DNA from: Syntrophobacter fumaroxidans MPOB
GTDB taxonomy: Bacteria; Desulfobacterota; Syntrophobacteria; Syntrophobacterales; Syntrophobacteraceae
Length of the DNA: 64,000 nucleotides
Direction of reading: 5' to 3'
Assembly (NCBI RefSeq): GCF_000014965.1
Contig: NC_008554.1
Location: forward strand, 4,762,001 to 4,826,000
Positions 1 to 9,355 of this stretch are shown here, piece by piece. How positions within the stretch are numbered: position 1 is the stretch's first letter; each line of letters starts with the position of its first letter. Both the position numbers and the translations under genes were made by a program. The notes under the pieces were generated by a model that was given only the letters and a program-made list of their open reading frames with translations, made no database searches and had not been told where the DNA came from.

Positions 1-2915
1 TGAACCTCACGGCCGAGCTTCACCGCAAGGGCGTCCTGGATGCCTGCGGGGTCAAAATCATCGGCGTCCAGGCGGATGCCATCGAACGCGGGGAAGACCG
101 GATCGCCTTCAAGGAGACCATGAACCGGCTCAACATTGAAATGCCGAGGAGCGAGCCGGCTCTGTCGGTGAAGGAGGCCGAGGAGATCGCCGCCCGGCTG
201 GGATATCCGGTGGTGATACGGCCGGCCTACACGCTCGGGGGCACCGGCGGAGGACTCGTCTACAACGTGGAGGAATTGCGCACCATTGCCGGCCGGGGCA
301 TTTCCGCGAGCCTGGTGGGACAGGTGCTCGTCGAAGAATCGGTGCTCGGGTGGGAGGAATTGGAGCTCGAAGTGGTGCGTGACGCCAAGAACCGGCGAAT
401 CACCGTGTGTTTCATTGAAAACGTGGACGCCATGGGGATTCATACGGGGGATTCGTTCTGCACCGCCCCCATGCTCACCATCTCCCCTGCTTTGCAGGAG
501 AAGCTGCAGAAGTATTCCTATGACATTGTCGAAGCCATCGAGGTCATCGGCGGAACCAACATCCAGTTCGCGCACGATCCGAAAACCGGCCGCGTGGTGG
601 TGATCGAGATCAACCCGAGAACATCCCGCTCGTCGGCACTCGCCTCCAAGGCGACCGGTTTCCCCATCGCCATGATTTCCTCGATGCTGGCCGGAGGCCT
701 CACCCTCGATGAAATCCCCTACTGGCGCGAAGGCACCCTGGACAAATACACGCCCTGGGGGGACTACGTGGTCGTGAAGTTCGCCCGCTGGGCGTTCGAG
801 AAATTCAAGGGCGTCGAGGACCGCCTCGGCACGCAGATGCGTGCGGTGGGAGAGGTGATGAGCCTGGGCAAGAACTACAAGGAAGCCCTTCAGAAGTCCA
901 TCCGCTCCCTGGAAATCGGCCGGCACGGATTCGGTTTTGCCGGGGATTTCCGTGGCAGGCCGCTGGAAGAACTGATGGAAGCACTCTGCACGGCCACCAG
1001 CGAACGCCAGTTCCTCATGTACGAAGCCTTGAGGAAAGGCGCCGACGTCGGGGCAATCTACGCCAAGACCCACATCAAGCCCTGGTTCATCGAACAGATG
1101 AAGGAACTGGTCGAACTTGAGGAAACGATCCTTTCCCACAAGGGGCGCGAGCTGCCCGATGATCTGCTCGCCCGGGCCAAGCGGGACGGCTTTGCCGACA
1201 AGTACCTGGCGCAACTGCTGCAAGTGCCCGAAGCCCGGATCCGCAATCGAAGAAAAGAGCTTGGAATCGTCCAGGGGTGGCAGGCGGTGCCGGTCAGCGG
1301 GGTCGAGAACGCCGCTTACTTCTATTCGACCTATAACGCTCCCGATGCGGTCGAAACCAGCAGCCGCCGCAAGATCATGGTCCTCGGGGGAGGTCCGAAC
1401 CGGATCGGCCAGGGAATAGAGTTCGACTACTGCTGCGTGCACGCCGCCTTCGCCCTCAGAGACGAAGGTTTCGAATCCATCATGGTGAACTGCAACCCGG
1501 AAACGGTTTCCACCGACTACGACACCTCGGACAAACTGTATTTCGAACCGGTGACCGTGGAAGACGTCCTGTCGATCTATGAAAAGGAGAAACCGGAGGG
1601 CGTCATCGTTCAGTTCGGCGGGCAGACCCCGTTGAACATCGCGCGGGAGCTTTGCGACGAGGGGGTGAACATCCTGGGAACGACGGTGGACACCATCGAT
1701 CTTGCGGAAGACCGGGATCGATTCCGCGGGATGATGAAGAAGCTCGGCATACCGATGCCGGAATCGGGCATGGCGAGCACCCTGGAAGAAGCCCTGGAGG
1801 TGGCGCGCAAAATCGGCTACCCGCTCATGGTGAGGCCGTCCTACGTGCTCGGCGGACGCGGCATGGAGATCGTCCATGACGAGGAGATGCTCGAGCGTTA
1901 CGTGGCGGCGGCGACGGGCGTCACCCCCGATCGGCCCATCCTCATCGACAAGTTCCTCGAGAACGCCATCGAGGCCGAGGCGGACGCCATTTCCGACGGG
2001 ACCGACGCTTTCGTGCCCGCCGTCATGGAACACATCGAGCTGGCGGGGATTCATTCCGGCGATTCGGCGTGCGTCATTCCACCCATCAGCATCCCGCCGC
2101 GTCACCTCGAAACCATCTATGAATACACGCGCAAGATCGCCGTCGAGCTCAACGTGGTCGGCCTCATGAACATTCAGTACGCCATTGCGAGGGACACGGT
2201 CTACGTCTTGGAAGCCAACCCGAGGGCATCCCGCACCGTTCCCCTGGTGTCCAAGGTGTGTAATATCCCCATGGCCCGCATGGCCACCTGGATCATGCTC
2301 GGCCGAAAACTCGGCGAGCTTGGCGTCAAGAGCCGGCACATACCGCATTTCGGAGTCAAGGAAGCGGTGTTTCCCTTCAACATGTTTCCGGAAGTGGATC
2401 CCGTGCTCGGGCCGGAAATGCGCTCAACCGGCGAAGTCCTCGGAATGGCGGATTCTTTCGGCCTGGCCTACTTCAAGGCTCAGGAGGCCACACTCCAGGG
2501 CCTCCCGCCGACCGGAACGGTGCTCATCACGGTCGCGGACGAGGACAAGGAAGCCGCACTGCAGGTGGCCAAGCATTTCGAAGGGCTTGGATTCAAGCTC
2601 ATGACCACGCGCGGCACCCACAGATTCATGCGGGAAAACGGCATCCGGACGGAGCGCATCGACAAGCTGCACGAGGGACGGCCCAATATCGTGGATGCCA
2701 TCAAGAACAAGGAGATCCACCTGGTCATCAACACACCCGACGGCAAGGTCAGCCTCCACGACGATTCCTACATCCGCAAGGCGGCTATCACTTACAAAGT
2801 GCCCTACATCACGACCATCGCCGCCGCCGTTGCCGCGGCCAGGGGGATCGAAGCGTTCCGGAAGGGCTGGAAGGCCGCCAAATCACTCCAGGAATACCAC
2901 GCGGACATAAAGTGA
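1..2915 (+). CDS. carB: Carbamoyl-phosphate synthase large subunit (5' end outside window)
   Basis: Makes carbamoyl phosphate from bicarbonate, ammonia (from CarA) and two ATP for arginine and pyrimidine synthesis in the cytoplasm. The frame is open from base 3, so the gene starts before the window and an ATG at 120 is internal. The visible ~970 residues hold the rest of the first ATP-grasp half (VIRPAYTLGGTGGG), the oligomerisation region, the second ATP-grasp half (KIMVLGGGPNRIGQGIEFDY, then MVRPSYVLGGRGM) and the C-terminal MGS-like allosteric domain (INTPDGK). The full family length is about 1070 residues, so roughly 100 are missing upstream. No frameshift is seen. The next gene is convergent, so this is the end of its transcript. 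Confidence 0.97.
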   Translation, partial: NLTAELHRKGVLDACGVKIIGVQADAIERGEDRIAFKETMNRLNIEMPRSEPALSVKEAEEIAARLGYPVVIRPAYTLGGTGGGLVYNVEELRTIAGRGISASLVGQVLVEESVLGWEELELEVVRDAKNRRITVCFIENVDAMGIHTGDSFCTAPMLTISPALQEKLQKYSYDIVEAIEVIGGTNIQFAHDPKTGRVVVIEINPRTSRSSALASKATGFPIAMISSMLAGGLTLDEIPYWREGTLDKYTPWGDYVVVKFARWAFEKFKGVEDRLGTQMRAVGEVMSLGKNYKEALQKSIRSLEIGRHGFGFAGDFRGRPLEELMEALCTATSERQFLMYEALRKGADVGAIYAKTHIKPWFIEQMKELVELEETILSHKGRELPDDLLARAKRDGFADKYLAQLLQVPEARIRNRRKELGIVQGWQAVPVSGVENAAYFYSTYNAPDAVETSSRRKIMVLGGGPNRIGQGIEFDYCCVHAAFALRDEGFESIMVNCNPETVSTDYDTSDKLYFEPVTVEDVLSIYEKEKPEGVIVQFGGQTPLNIARELCDEGVNILGTTVDTIDLAEDRDRFRGMMKKLGIPMPESGMASTLEEALEVARKIGYPLMVRPSYVLGGRGMEIVHDEEMLERYVAAATGVTPDRPILIDKFLENAIEAEADAISDGTDAFVPAVMEHIELAGIHSGDSACVIPPISIPPRHLETIYEYTRKIAVELNVVGLMNIQYAIARDTVYVLEANPRASRTVPLVSKVCNIPMARMATWIMLGRKLGELGVKSRHIPHFGVKEAVFPFNMFPEVDPVLGPEMRSTGEVLGMADSFGLAYFKAQEATLQGLPPTGTVLITVADEDKEAALQVAKHFEGLGFKLMTTRGTHRFMRENGIRTERIDKLHEGRPNIVDAIKNKEIHLVINTPDGKVSLHDDSYIRKAAITYKVPYITTIAAAVAAARGIEAFRKGWKAAKSLQEYHADIK

Positions 2916-2954
2916 CAGGGAGCCCCGCACGGTCCGGGCAACCATCCCGGAAAC

Positions 2955-2986
2955 GGAAGGGCGCGTGCCGCCGCGCGCTCCCTTCC
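2955..2986. terminator. Candidate terminator between convergent carB and acetolactate decarboxylase
   Basis: GGAAGGG at 2955-2961 pairs with CCCTTCC at 2980-2986, and an inner CGCG/CGCG stem is separated by a short bulge. The hairpin lies in the 81-bp gap between two convergent genes, where a bidirectional terminator is expected. There is no clear T-run, so it is only a candidate. Confidence 0.35.
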
Positions 2987-2996
2987 GCGCGAAGGA

Positions 2997-3791
2997 TCAG
3001 CGACCCGCTGTGCCGCTCTGGCCCTCCCCGGGGGGCTGCCGGCGTGCCTGTTCGTCGAATACGAACATCTCGGGAATCTCCATGCGCAGGTTGAAGGTGT
3101 GGTCGATTTGAAGCCTGACGCCGTTTGCCGTGCAGGTCATCACGTGGCCGCCGGTTTCCCGTTCTTCGTCGAGAAAATGCAGGTGATACCCGGGCACGTT
3201 GATGCCGCTGCTGTAATCCGGACACCGGAAACCGACCATGGTCCCCTTGACATGCCGCAGCTCGAGCACCGGGAAGCCTCTCACGATGTCTCCCAGGGGC
3301 GCGTACGGTTCCTGCTGCCGAGTGACGTTGCGAAGCTTGATGTATTCGAAAGTCCCCTCCAGCCTTATGGCGTAGAAAACCAGGTGACTGGGCGCCACTT
3401 GTTTGAGCAGGATTTCGAATTCATGCCAGGGCATGCGGTTGGGCAGGTCCAGTTGAATGTCCGGCTCGAAGAAGATGACCACGGCGAAGGGGGTTTTCAT
3501 GGAGGGTTCGACCAGCCGTGCCTTGCCGTCCGCGAGGATCTGGTAAAAAGAACCGTCGAAGGCGATCATCTCACCGTCCAGGGAATTGAAAGTTCCCAAT
3601 CCGAAATTCCCGTGTTCGGCCAGTTTTTCATACGTGGTGTGCCCGTCGTAGAGGCCTTCCATCAGCACGCTCATAGTCGAGATCTGATAGAGCTCATGGG
3701 CTTTCGTCAAGTCCTGGTGCACGCGGTGCTTCTTCCTGCGATGAAGACTGAGCGCGTGGATGAATCTGGTTTCGATGTCCCGTAAAGACAT
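2997..3791 (-). CDS. budA: Alpha-acetolactate decarboxylase
   Basis: Converts (S)-2-acetolactate to (R)-acetoin and CO2, draining acetolactate from branched-chain synthesis or pyruvate overflow. The 264-residue product has the family signature throughout: ISTMSVLMEGLYDG, HGNFGLGTFNSLDGEM and FYQILADG near the N terminus, and the zinc-binding HLH...GGH cluster (YHLHF followed by ETGGHV). I chose the ATG at 3791 because AGGAG lies 8 bases upstream; a longer in-frame start at 3914 adds 41 low-complexity residues and no better ribosome site. The C-terminal ~15 residues are Pro/Gly-rich and probably disordered. It stands alone, convergent with carB. A perfect TATAAT lies on this strand about 155 bases upstream. 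Confidence 0.93.
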   Translation of the reverse strand: MSLRDIETRFIHALSLHRRKKHRVHQDLTKAHELYQISTMSVLMEGLYDGHTTYEKLAEHGNFGLGTFNSLDGEMIAFDGSFYQILADGKARLVEPSMKTPFAVVIFFEPDIQLDLPNRMPWHEFEILLKQVAPSHLVFYAIRLEGTFEYIKLRNVTRQQEPYAPLGDIVRGFPVLELRHVKGTMVGFRCPDYSSGINVPGYHLHFLDEERETGGHVMTCTANGVRLQIDHTFNLRMEIPEMFVFDEQARRQPPGEGQSGTAGR

Positions 3792-4113
3792 GCGCGACTC
3801 CTGGGCTGAACGTTCATTTTGACCGGTTCGTGCACGGGCGTTGCCCGCGACGACACAAGGGTGTTCCCGGGCCGATGCCGCCGCCGGGGGGCGGCTCTCG
3901 AATCCCCGGGACATTCGTTTTACAGTGTTGATTATTCTTTTCCTATATTATAAAGTGACTCTAATATGAATTCTGCCTCATCGGAGCGCCGGCTGCAGGG
4001 TCGAGACGCCCGTCGCGCCGGTGACCGGGTGGGCGAGCCCGCGAGACGGACCGGACCGTGTCGCACGGCGCCGCCCGAAGCGAGGGAACCTCATTTGCGT
4101 GGAGGATGGAAGC
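3792..4113. other. Divergent intergenic region with AT-rich promoter candidates
   Basis: A 322-bp gap between the minus-strand decarboxylase and a small plus-strand gene. An AT-rich island at about 3918-3965 stands out in GC-rich DNA. On the minus strand it holds a perfect -10 TATAAT (3952-3947), and on the plus strand TTTACA followed by TATATT. No start sites can be fixed from this. Nothing else is recognised here. Confidence 0.35.
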
Positions 4114-4308
4114 ATGGCAATTGGTCACGCCCCCAAACTGGTTGGCCAGCAGAAGCAGAAGAATCCGACGAATCTCAGCGAGCTCGTCGAGCACTTCGAG
4201 GCGCAGGCGAACATCCTTCAGGAAGGCGGGTGGGCCGAAGACGCCGCCGGTCTTCGCAAGTGGGCGGCTGAACTGAAGGAACAGCCCACGAGGGACCATC
4301 GTCGGTAG
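4114..4308 (+). CDS. Small conserved-looking protein of unknown function
   Basis: A 64-residue soluble, charged protein starting MAIGHAPKLVGQQ. The ATG at 4114 follows GGAGG with 8-base spacing, which is why I prefer it over the in-frame ATG at 4021. The middle (LSELVEHFEAQANILQEG) is predicted amphipathic helix. No motif ties it to a function. The good ribosome site and balanced composition argue that it is a real gene. It could be a DNA- or protein-binding accessory, but nothing here shows that. Confidence 0.5.
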   Translation: MAIGHAPKLVGQQKQKNPTNLSELVEHFEAQANILQEGGWAEDAAGLRKWAAELKEQPTRDHRR

Positions 4309-5125
4309 AAAGTCTCTGCGTCGACTCGCTGCAACTGCCTGTTCGTCGTTTTCCTCAACGCCGGTCTTACGGCCGAATCACATTAGCATTTTTGCCCTGC
4401 GCCAGCCACTCTTTTCCTGAAAACAAAGGACTTCGGAGGAGCGGGCGGATGTCTCCCGGCAGGGCGTCCTCCGAGGCCGCCCGAGATCGGGTGCTCTCCC
4501 GCCTCGAATCGATCTCGTCCGGGGCCGAGGGTCCATGGACCGAGCCTCGTGATACCAGGTCGCATTTAAGATCGCGCAACAACCGTTCGCCCGACTTTGC
4601 GGCGAAGGGGACATGCCATGTTCCCTCTCCGGAGAAGATCGTCCGCGGAGGTGTGCCGGTCGTTAGTGGAAACTGCGTTCTTTGTCAATATCTGAGTCGC
4701 GTAGGGTGGGGTGCGCGGCAGCGCAGCCCACGGTCCCAATACCCTTGCCCCTGCCGTCGTAGCCAATATACTGGGGGGAGAGCTTTGTGCCCTCCCGTCA
4801 ATACGACCACCTTGAACGCAAGTCCGCATGAAAAGTCGGGTTTTCCCGCAGTGCACGCATCGAGGGCCGTCCCCGGTTCGTTTCGGGACCTGCAATCGGT
4901 CCCTGTGACGGCACGCGGACCGTTCGTTTGCCCTTGCCGGCAGGCGTCCGGTTGCCATTCCTCTGGCTGAAGCCGTCGCCTTGAAGTATGATCGAACCCG
5001 GATGCGATTCTCGTTGGAGAATCGCAAGCGGGCATTCACGCCCGGAAAGGCCGGTCGTAGTCCTCAACGTTCGCAAAAGGCCGGTCGGCCTGACTGCCGC
5101 TCTTGACTCGACGATGGAGGAACCC
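4309..5125. other. Long intergenic region, no supported gene
   Basis: 817 bp with only short frames on both strands, none with coding-like composition. A frame starting MSPGRASSEAARDRVLSRL at 4449 has a ribosome site but degenerates at once into Arg/Pro/Ser-rich sequence, so it is at best a gene relic. One copy of the dispersed repeat lies at 4773-4817. The last ~100 bases should hold the promoter of the downstream dehydrogenase gene. Confidence 0.5.
4773..4817. repeat. Dispersed intergenic repeat, copy 1
   Basis: The core runs from a G-run through GCTTTGTGCCCTCCCG to CTTGAAC. It matches 46216-46261 and, less well, 57948-57995. The left part can pair with the right (GGGAGAGC against GCCCTCCC) around a TTTGT loop. 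All three copies lie between genes. Confidence 0.55.
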
Positions 5126-6109
5126 ATGAAAATCCTGGTGACCGCGCGGCTGTCCGACGATGTGGTGTCGCTCATCGAGCAGGACCATGAAGTTGAAATG
5201 AACCGGGAAAATCGACCCATGGAGAGGGGTGCCCTGCTTGCCGGGATAGCGGGCAAACAGGGCGTTCTGTGCAGTATTTCGGACCGTGTGGACGAGGAGT
5301 TCCTGGCGCTCGCCCCGGGTCTCAAGATCATCGCGAACTTCGGAGTCGGGTTCGATCATATCGACATTGCCGCCGCTTCCAGGCGCGGGATTCCGGTGAC
5401 CTACACGCCGGGGGTTCTCACCGACGCGACGGCCGATATTGCGTTTGCCTTGATTCTGGCGGTTTCGCGCCGGGTGGTCGAAGGGGACCGAATGACCAGG
5501 GAGGGGGGATTCAGGTTCTGGGCTCCGTTCCACTTCCTCGGGAGGCAGGTGAGCGGGAAGACGCTGGGGATCGTCGGCATGGGGCGCATCGGGGAAGCGG
5601 TGGCCAGGCGGGCGGCGGGATTCGACATGAAGATCGTCTACCACGGCCGGAACAGGCTCGACCCGGCCGACGAGCAGCGACTGCGGGCACGATACCTGCC
5701 CTTGCACGAGCTCCTGCGGGAAGCCGACTTCGTGTCCCTTCACGTGCCCCTGACCACCGAGACCCGCCATCTCATCGGCCTCGAGGAATTGCGGCTCATG
5801 AAGCCTTCGGCCGTCCTGATCAATACGTCGCGCGGCCCGGTGGTGAACGAGGCGGCCCTGGTCGAGGCGCTGCAGGAGGGGCGAATCGGCGGGGCGGGCC
5901 TCGACGTCTACGAGAACGAACCCGAATTGGCGGCGGGACTCTCCGGGCTGGAAAACGTGGTGCTCCTTCCACACGTGGGGAGCGCCACCATCGAAACGCG
6001 AACGAAAATGGCGCTCATGGCCGTGGAAAACCTCCTGGTCGGACTGCGCGGCGAGCAGCCGCCGAATTGCCTGAACTGGTCCTCGGTGATGGGCGTAAAA
6101 GGGAGATGA
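5126..6109 (+). CDS. D-2-hydroxyacid dehydrogenase (hydroxypyruvate/glyoxylate reductase type)
   Basis: NAD(P)H-dependent enzyme of 327 residues, most like glyoxylate/hydroxypyruvate reductases. It has the Rossmann motif GMGRIG at 151-156, catalytic Arg236 in INTSRGPVVNE, Glu265 in DVYENEPE and His283 in LPHVGSAT. Arg175 in the HGRNR stretch after the second beta strand suggests a preference for NADP, as in GhrB. The ATG at 5126 follows GGAGG at 5116-5120; an earlier ATG at 4988 gives an unlikely 46-residue leader. The next gene is a glycerate 2-kinase 127 bp downstream, so the pair would turn hydroxypyruvate or glyoxylate-derived carbon into glycerate and then 2-phosphoglycerate. Exact substrate is inferred from this context. 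Confidence 0.88.
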   Translation: MKILVTARLSDDVVSLIEQDHEVEMNRENRPMERGALLAGIAGKQGVLCSISDRVDEEFLALAPGLKIIANFGVGFDHIDIAAASRRGIPVTYTPGVLTDATADIAFALILAVSRRVVEGDRMTREGGFRFWAPFHFLGRQVSGKTLGIVGMGRIGEAVARRAAGFDMKIVYHGRNRLDPADEQRLRARYLPLHELLREADFVSLHVPLTTETRHLIGLEELRLMKPSAVLINTSRGPVVNEAALVEALQEGRIGGAGLDVYENEPELAAGLSGLENVVLLPHVGSATIETRTKMALMAVENLLVGLRGEQPPNCLNWSSVMGVKGR

Positions 6110-6236
6110 AGCGGGCGGGGGCGGTTGCGTCGGTTCCGGGAAACCGGAACGGGATGCGCGCGCCGCTCCATGGATCAATGGACCGGGAGCCCTTCTCCAA
6201 GGCTCTGAAGCGTCGGTCGGTTCGAGGATCACTTCG

Positions 6237-7568
6237 ATGAGGGACAAGCAGCGCCGTGCGCTCACTGAAATCCACCTTGCGGGGCTTCGGGCCGTGGAGC
6301 CGGAGAATGCCGTGAAAGTTCACCTTCGGCGGTCCGGTAACGATCTCCACGTGGGAGAGCGGTCCTACGCCCTGGATGATTTCGAGAGGATCATTCTGGT
6401 GGGAGCCGGGAAGGGGGCCGCTCCGATGGCCAAAGCGGTCGAGGACGTTCTTGGCGACCGGCTCGCCGCCGGATGGATTACGGTCAAATACGGTCACGGC
6501 CTCTCCCTGAAAAAAACCCATGTCATGGAGGCCGGCCATCCGATTCCGGACGAAGCGGGGCTCGAGGCGACTCGAACGTTGCTGGCCCGGCTCGGGGAAT
6601 GCTCGGAGCACGATCTGGTCGTCGGGGTCTTTTCCGGCGGAGGTTCCGCTCTGCTTCCCGCGCCATGTCCGGCCGTCTCCCTCGAGGAGAAAAAGGAGAT
6701 CACTCGGCTGTTGCTGGAATGCGGTGCATCCATCGATGAGATCAACGCCGTCAGGAAGCATCTGTCGCGAAGCAAAGGGGGAGGCCTCGCCAAGGCGGCT
6801 CATCCGGCGACGGTGGTTTCCCTCCTGCTCTCGGATGTGATCGGCGACCGGCCGGATGTGATCGCCTCGGGTCCCACCGCACCGGATGTCAGCACCTTCG
6901 CGGACGCCCTCGAAATCATCGAACGATACGGCCTCACGGGCAAGATCTCCACGAACGTTCTCGGGCGCCTGAACGACGGGGCCGCAGGCAGACTGGAGGA
7001 AACACCCAAACCGGGCGATCCCCTGTTCGCCGGGCTGCTGAACCTGGTCGTCGGGAACAACCGGGCCGCGCTGAACGCCGCCGCCGACAGGGCACGTGCC
7101 CTCGGCTTCCATACGCTGGTCCTTTCCTCCGGCATCCGGGGCGAAGCCAGGGAAGTGGCGAAGGTTTTCGCGGCTGTCGGAAGAGAAGTGATCGAGGCGG
7201 GGCATCCGGTTGCCGCTCCGGCGTGTATTCTTTCGGGGGGGGAGCCCACCGTCACCGTTCGAGGCCCGGGCAAGGGAGGCCGCAGCCAGGAACTGGCGTT
7301 GGCTTTCGCCATCGCCGTGGACGGGCTGGACCGGTTGGCGCTGCTCGCCGCCGGCACCGACGGCACCGATGGGCCAACCGACGCCGCCGGCGCGTTTGCG
7401 GATGGGCACACCTGCAGCCGCGCCCTGCGGCTCGGCCTCATCCCCCGTGAATTCCTCGCCCGTAATGATTCATACAATTTTTTTGCGCCGATCGACCAAC
7501 TGTTCAAAACCGGCCCCACGCGAACCAACGTCATGGACCTCTTCTGCCTGATCGTGGATCGGGAGTGA
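6237..7568 (+). CDS. gckA: Glycerate 2-kinase (MOFRL/GckA family)
   Basis: Phosphorylates D-glycerate with ATP to 2-phosphoglycerate, feeding lower glycolysis. The 443-residue length is normal for the family. Visible features are the N-terminal GAGKGAAPMAKAVE segment, FSGGGSALLPAP, the DVIGDRPDVIASGPTAPD stretch and the C-terminal MOFRL-type glycine-rich region with GGEPTVTV, GGRSQELALA and GTDGTDGPTDAAGA. GAGGA precedes the ATG at 6237. It sits behind a hydroxypyruvate/glyoxylate reductase gene on the same strand, which fits a serine/glycolate salvage route. Confidence 0.92.
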   Translation: MRDKQRRALTEIHLAGLRAVEPENAVKVHLRRSGNDLHVGERSYALDDFERIILVGAGKGAAPMAKAVEDVLGDRLAAGWITVKYGHGLSLKKTHVMEAGHPIPDEAGLEATRTLLARLGECSEHDLVVGVFSGGGSALLPAPCPAVSLEEKKEITRLLLECGASIDEINAVRKHLSRSKGGGLAKAAHPATVVSLLLSDVIGDRPDVIASGPTAPDVSTFADALEIIERYGLTGKISTNVLGRLNDGAAGRLEETPKPGDPLFAGLLNLVVGNNRAALNAAADRARALGFHTLVLSSGIRGEAREVAKVFAAVGREVIEAGHPVAAPACILSGGEPTVTVRGPGKGGRSQELALAFAIAVDGLDRLALLAAGTDGTDGPTDAAGAFADGHTCSRALRLGLIPREFLARNDSYNFFAPIDQLFKTGPTRTNVMDLFCLIVDRE

Positions 7569-7620
7569 GCGGGTGGAGCGGATGACCTTACGGAGCGGAT
7601 CGAATAAGGAAAGAGGCGTT

Positions 7621-8214
7621 ATGAGCGATCGCAGGGAACCTGCCGCCGGCTCGCCCGGAGCAACCGAGGAGGTCGTGCCGCCGCTGAGGGGAAGCTACTG
7701 GGTGTTGCCCGGTAGGTTGCTGGCCGGACGATGTCCGATACGGCACGACCCCGGCGACACGGCGCGGGATCTGGGGGTATTGATCGAGAGCGGCATTCGC
7801 TGCGTGATCGACCTCATGGACGGCAAGGAAGTGGATCGCGACGGAAACCCTTTCCCGGATTACGGGGATGCGCTCACCCGGGTGGCCCGGGCCGCCGGCA
7901 CGGCCGTCACGCGGCGAAAAATCCCGGTGGACCACCTCGCGCCGGAAGAAGGCGCCATCCGGACCGTGCTCGATGCGATCGACGGGGCTCTGGCGGAGGG
8001 AAAGCCGGTTTTCCTGCATTGCTGGGCCGGGCGGGGTCGCACAGGGGTGATCGTGGGCTGCTACCTCGTGCGCAACGGTTTGAGCGGAAGAGAAGCCTTG
8101 GAGGAAATCGCCCGTCTGCGCGGACACCTGGAAAGCGAGCATCCCTCGCCGGAAGCCGAGACGCAGAGGAAGATCGTTCTGACCTGGCAGGATACCACAC
8201 GGGCTGCCGGATGA
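7621..8214 (+). CDS. Dual-specificity/tyrosine-type protein phosphatase
   Basis: A 197-residue cytoplasmic protein with the cysteine-phosphatase loop HCWAGRGRTG (nucleophile Cys134, Arg140) and a plausible general-acid Asp104 in PVDHLAPEE. The preceding ISSGIRCVIDLMD-like strand and the helix after the loop match small DSP/PTP-fold proteins. Start ATG 7621 has a GGAAAGAGG site; an upstream in-frame start at 7573 adds 16 residues. It lies 52 bp after the glycerate kinase and may be cotranscribed. The substrate cannot be read from sequence; phosphoprotein, phosphoinositide-like or small phosphate esters are all possible. Confidence 0.8.
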   Translation: MSDRREPAAGSPGATEEVVPPLRGSYWVLPGRLLAGRCPIRHDPGDTARDLGVLIESGIRCVIDLMDGKEVDRDGNPFPDYGDALTRVARAAGTAVTRRKIPVDHLAPEEGAIRTVLDAIDGALAEGKPVFLHCWAGRGRTGVIVGCYLVRNGLSGREALEEIARLRGHLESEHPSPEAETQRKIVLTWQDTTRAAG

Positions 8215-8269
8215 GACCTCAAACGACGTCGAGGTGCCGGGCATTCCGGTCGGCGGTCTGTCCCCCGCT

Positions 8270-8503
8270 TCATGCGCGGCAGTCCCGTCTGGTCCAATGG
8301 GAGAGGTCTTCAGGCTTGCGTGATTGAGGATGCAGGTCCCACTCCGGCCACCCGCTTTTTTGCAGGTAGACGTCGTCGACGGCGGCCTCGGGCGATAGAT
8401 ATGCGCCGAGTTCCTCATCGTCGATTCCAAGGAGGAATCGTCCTCGACCTCGAGGACTGAACCGGATCCAAAAAATGCCGACATCCGTCTCATATAGCCA
8501 CAT
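8270..8503 (-). CDS. Small conserved-looking protein of unknown function
   Basis: A 77-residue acidic protein beginning MWLYETDVGIFWIRF and including the stretch LGIDDEELGAYLSPEAAVDD. I recall similar short proteins in other Desulfobacterota, with a one-sheet-like N-terminal half followed by a helix and a Trp-rich tail (WPEWD, LSHW), but I cannot name a family. I chose the ATG at 8503 (GAGAAGG about 10 bases upstream) over an upstream in-frame start at 8557. It is convergent with the phosphatase gene. Confidence 0.5.
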   Translation of the reverse strand: MWLYETDVGIFWIRFSPRGRGRFLLGIDDEELGAYLSPEAAVDDVYLQKSGWPEWDLHPQSRKPEDLSHWTRRDCRA

Positions 8504-8581
8504 CGTGCCGGACCTTCTCACGCTCGGGTTGCGCCGATCGAGCACCGGCCCCGACATCCGGGCCGCCGGTCGACGAGCGGA

Positions 8582-9118
8582 TCAGAACACATCGAGAAAC
8601 TCGCAGGCGTTGTAGTCGGGTACGATGAGCCACAACCGCTTCAGCGTCTCGGGCGGGTTTTTCTCCAAAACCCGGCGCAGGAGCAAGGCCGAACGGCGAG
8701 GCAGCAGGGTGCCGTGCACCGTACCGAGCAGTGGCAGCGCAACGGACTGGAAACCATGCCCGGCGGCTTCGCGCACTATGGCCTGAAACGCGGCGGAAAC
8801 CCATTCCTCCTTCCACGTCGGTTCACGATCCAGGTCGTGAACGATTGCATAAATCATTGCCGGGAAACCGTGTTTCACCATCACGCTGCCGGGCTGCACC
8901 GGGCGCGCGGTAAATGCCGCCGTCAGGATCCGAACGGGGTGGTCCGCCGTTTCGTGAAATTGCGGTCCGGCACTGAGCACCATGTAGGAATCCTCTTCGG
9001 CCACCACGGCATCCACCTGGAACGGAGGCCTCCGGTACGGCTCCGCCGCAATCACGATGCCGCCGAACGTCGTCCGGTTTCGGTCCATACCACGGATCAG
9101 TCTGAGCTGCGGCATCAT
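8582..9118 (-). CDS. Macro-domain-like protein
   Basis: A 178-residue protein with the pattern of a macro (ADP-ribose-binding) fold: a strand with DAVVAEEDSYMVLSAG early, IYAIVHDLDREPTW in the middle, and the helix-strand-loop VREAAGHGFQSVALPLLGTVHGTLLPRRSALLLRRVL typical of the second half. The canonical N-terminal NAAN loop is not present in usual form, so binding may differ from ADP-ribose. Tandem ATGs at 9118 and 9115 follow AAGGAAC. It precedes a small unknown gene on the same strand. Function is inferred from fold pattern only. Confidence 0.55.
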   Translation of the reverse strand: MMPQLRLIRGMDRNRTTFGGIVIAAEPYRRPPFQVDAVVAEEDSYMVLSAGPQFHETADHPVRILTAAFTARPVQPGSVMVKHGFPAMIYAIVHDLDREPTWKEEWVSAAFQAIVREAAGHGFQSVALPLLGTVHGTLLPRRSALLLRRVLEKNPPETLKRLWLIVPDYNACEFLDVF

Positions 9119-9355
9119 GCCGTTCCTTGGCTGGTGTCAGCGGATGGTCTCATGAGTGCCCGCATCGGACACGGTTTCCGAAGGGATCAATGTATTCGAA
9201 CTCGGTGAAATGTTCAATGGAGAGAAAGGCGGGAAGAAAGGAGATCGAAGACGCGATGCTTCGACCTCCTCGGGAAAGGTCGTAACGATCCGCTTTCGCA
9301 AGATGTGTGTGCGCCCCGGAGGCCGTATAGCCTCCGAGGCGGCCGAGTTTTCCTC

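Noticed and set aside
4449-4970. A frame starting MSPGRASSEAARDRVLSRL with a ribosome site
   Set aside because: The opening looks protein-like but the rest is Arg/Pro/Ser/Cys-rich and crosses the dispersed repeat, so it is not supported as a gene.
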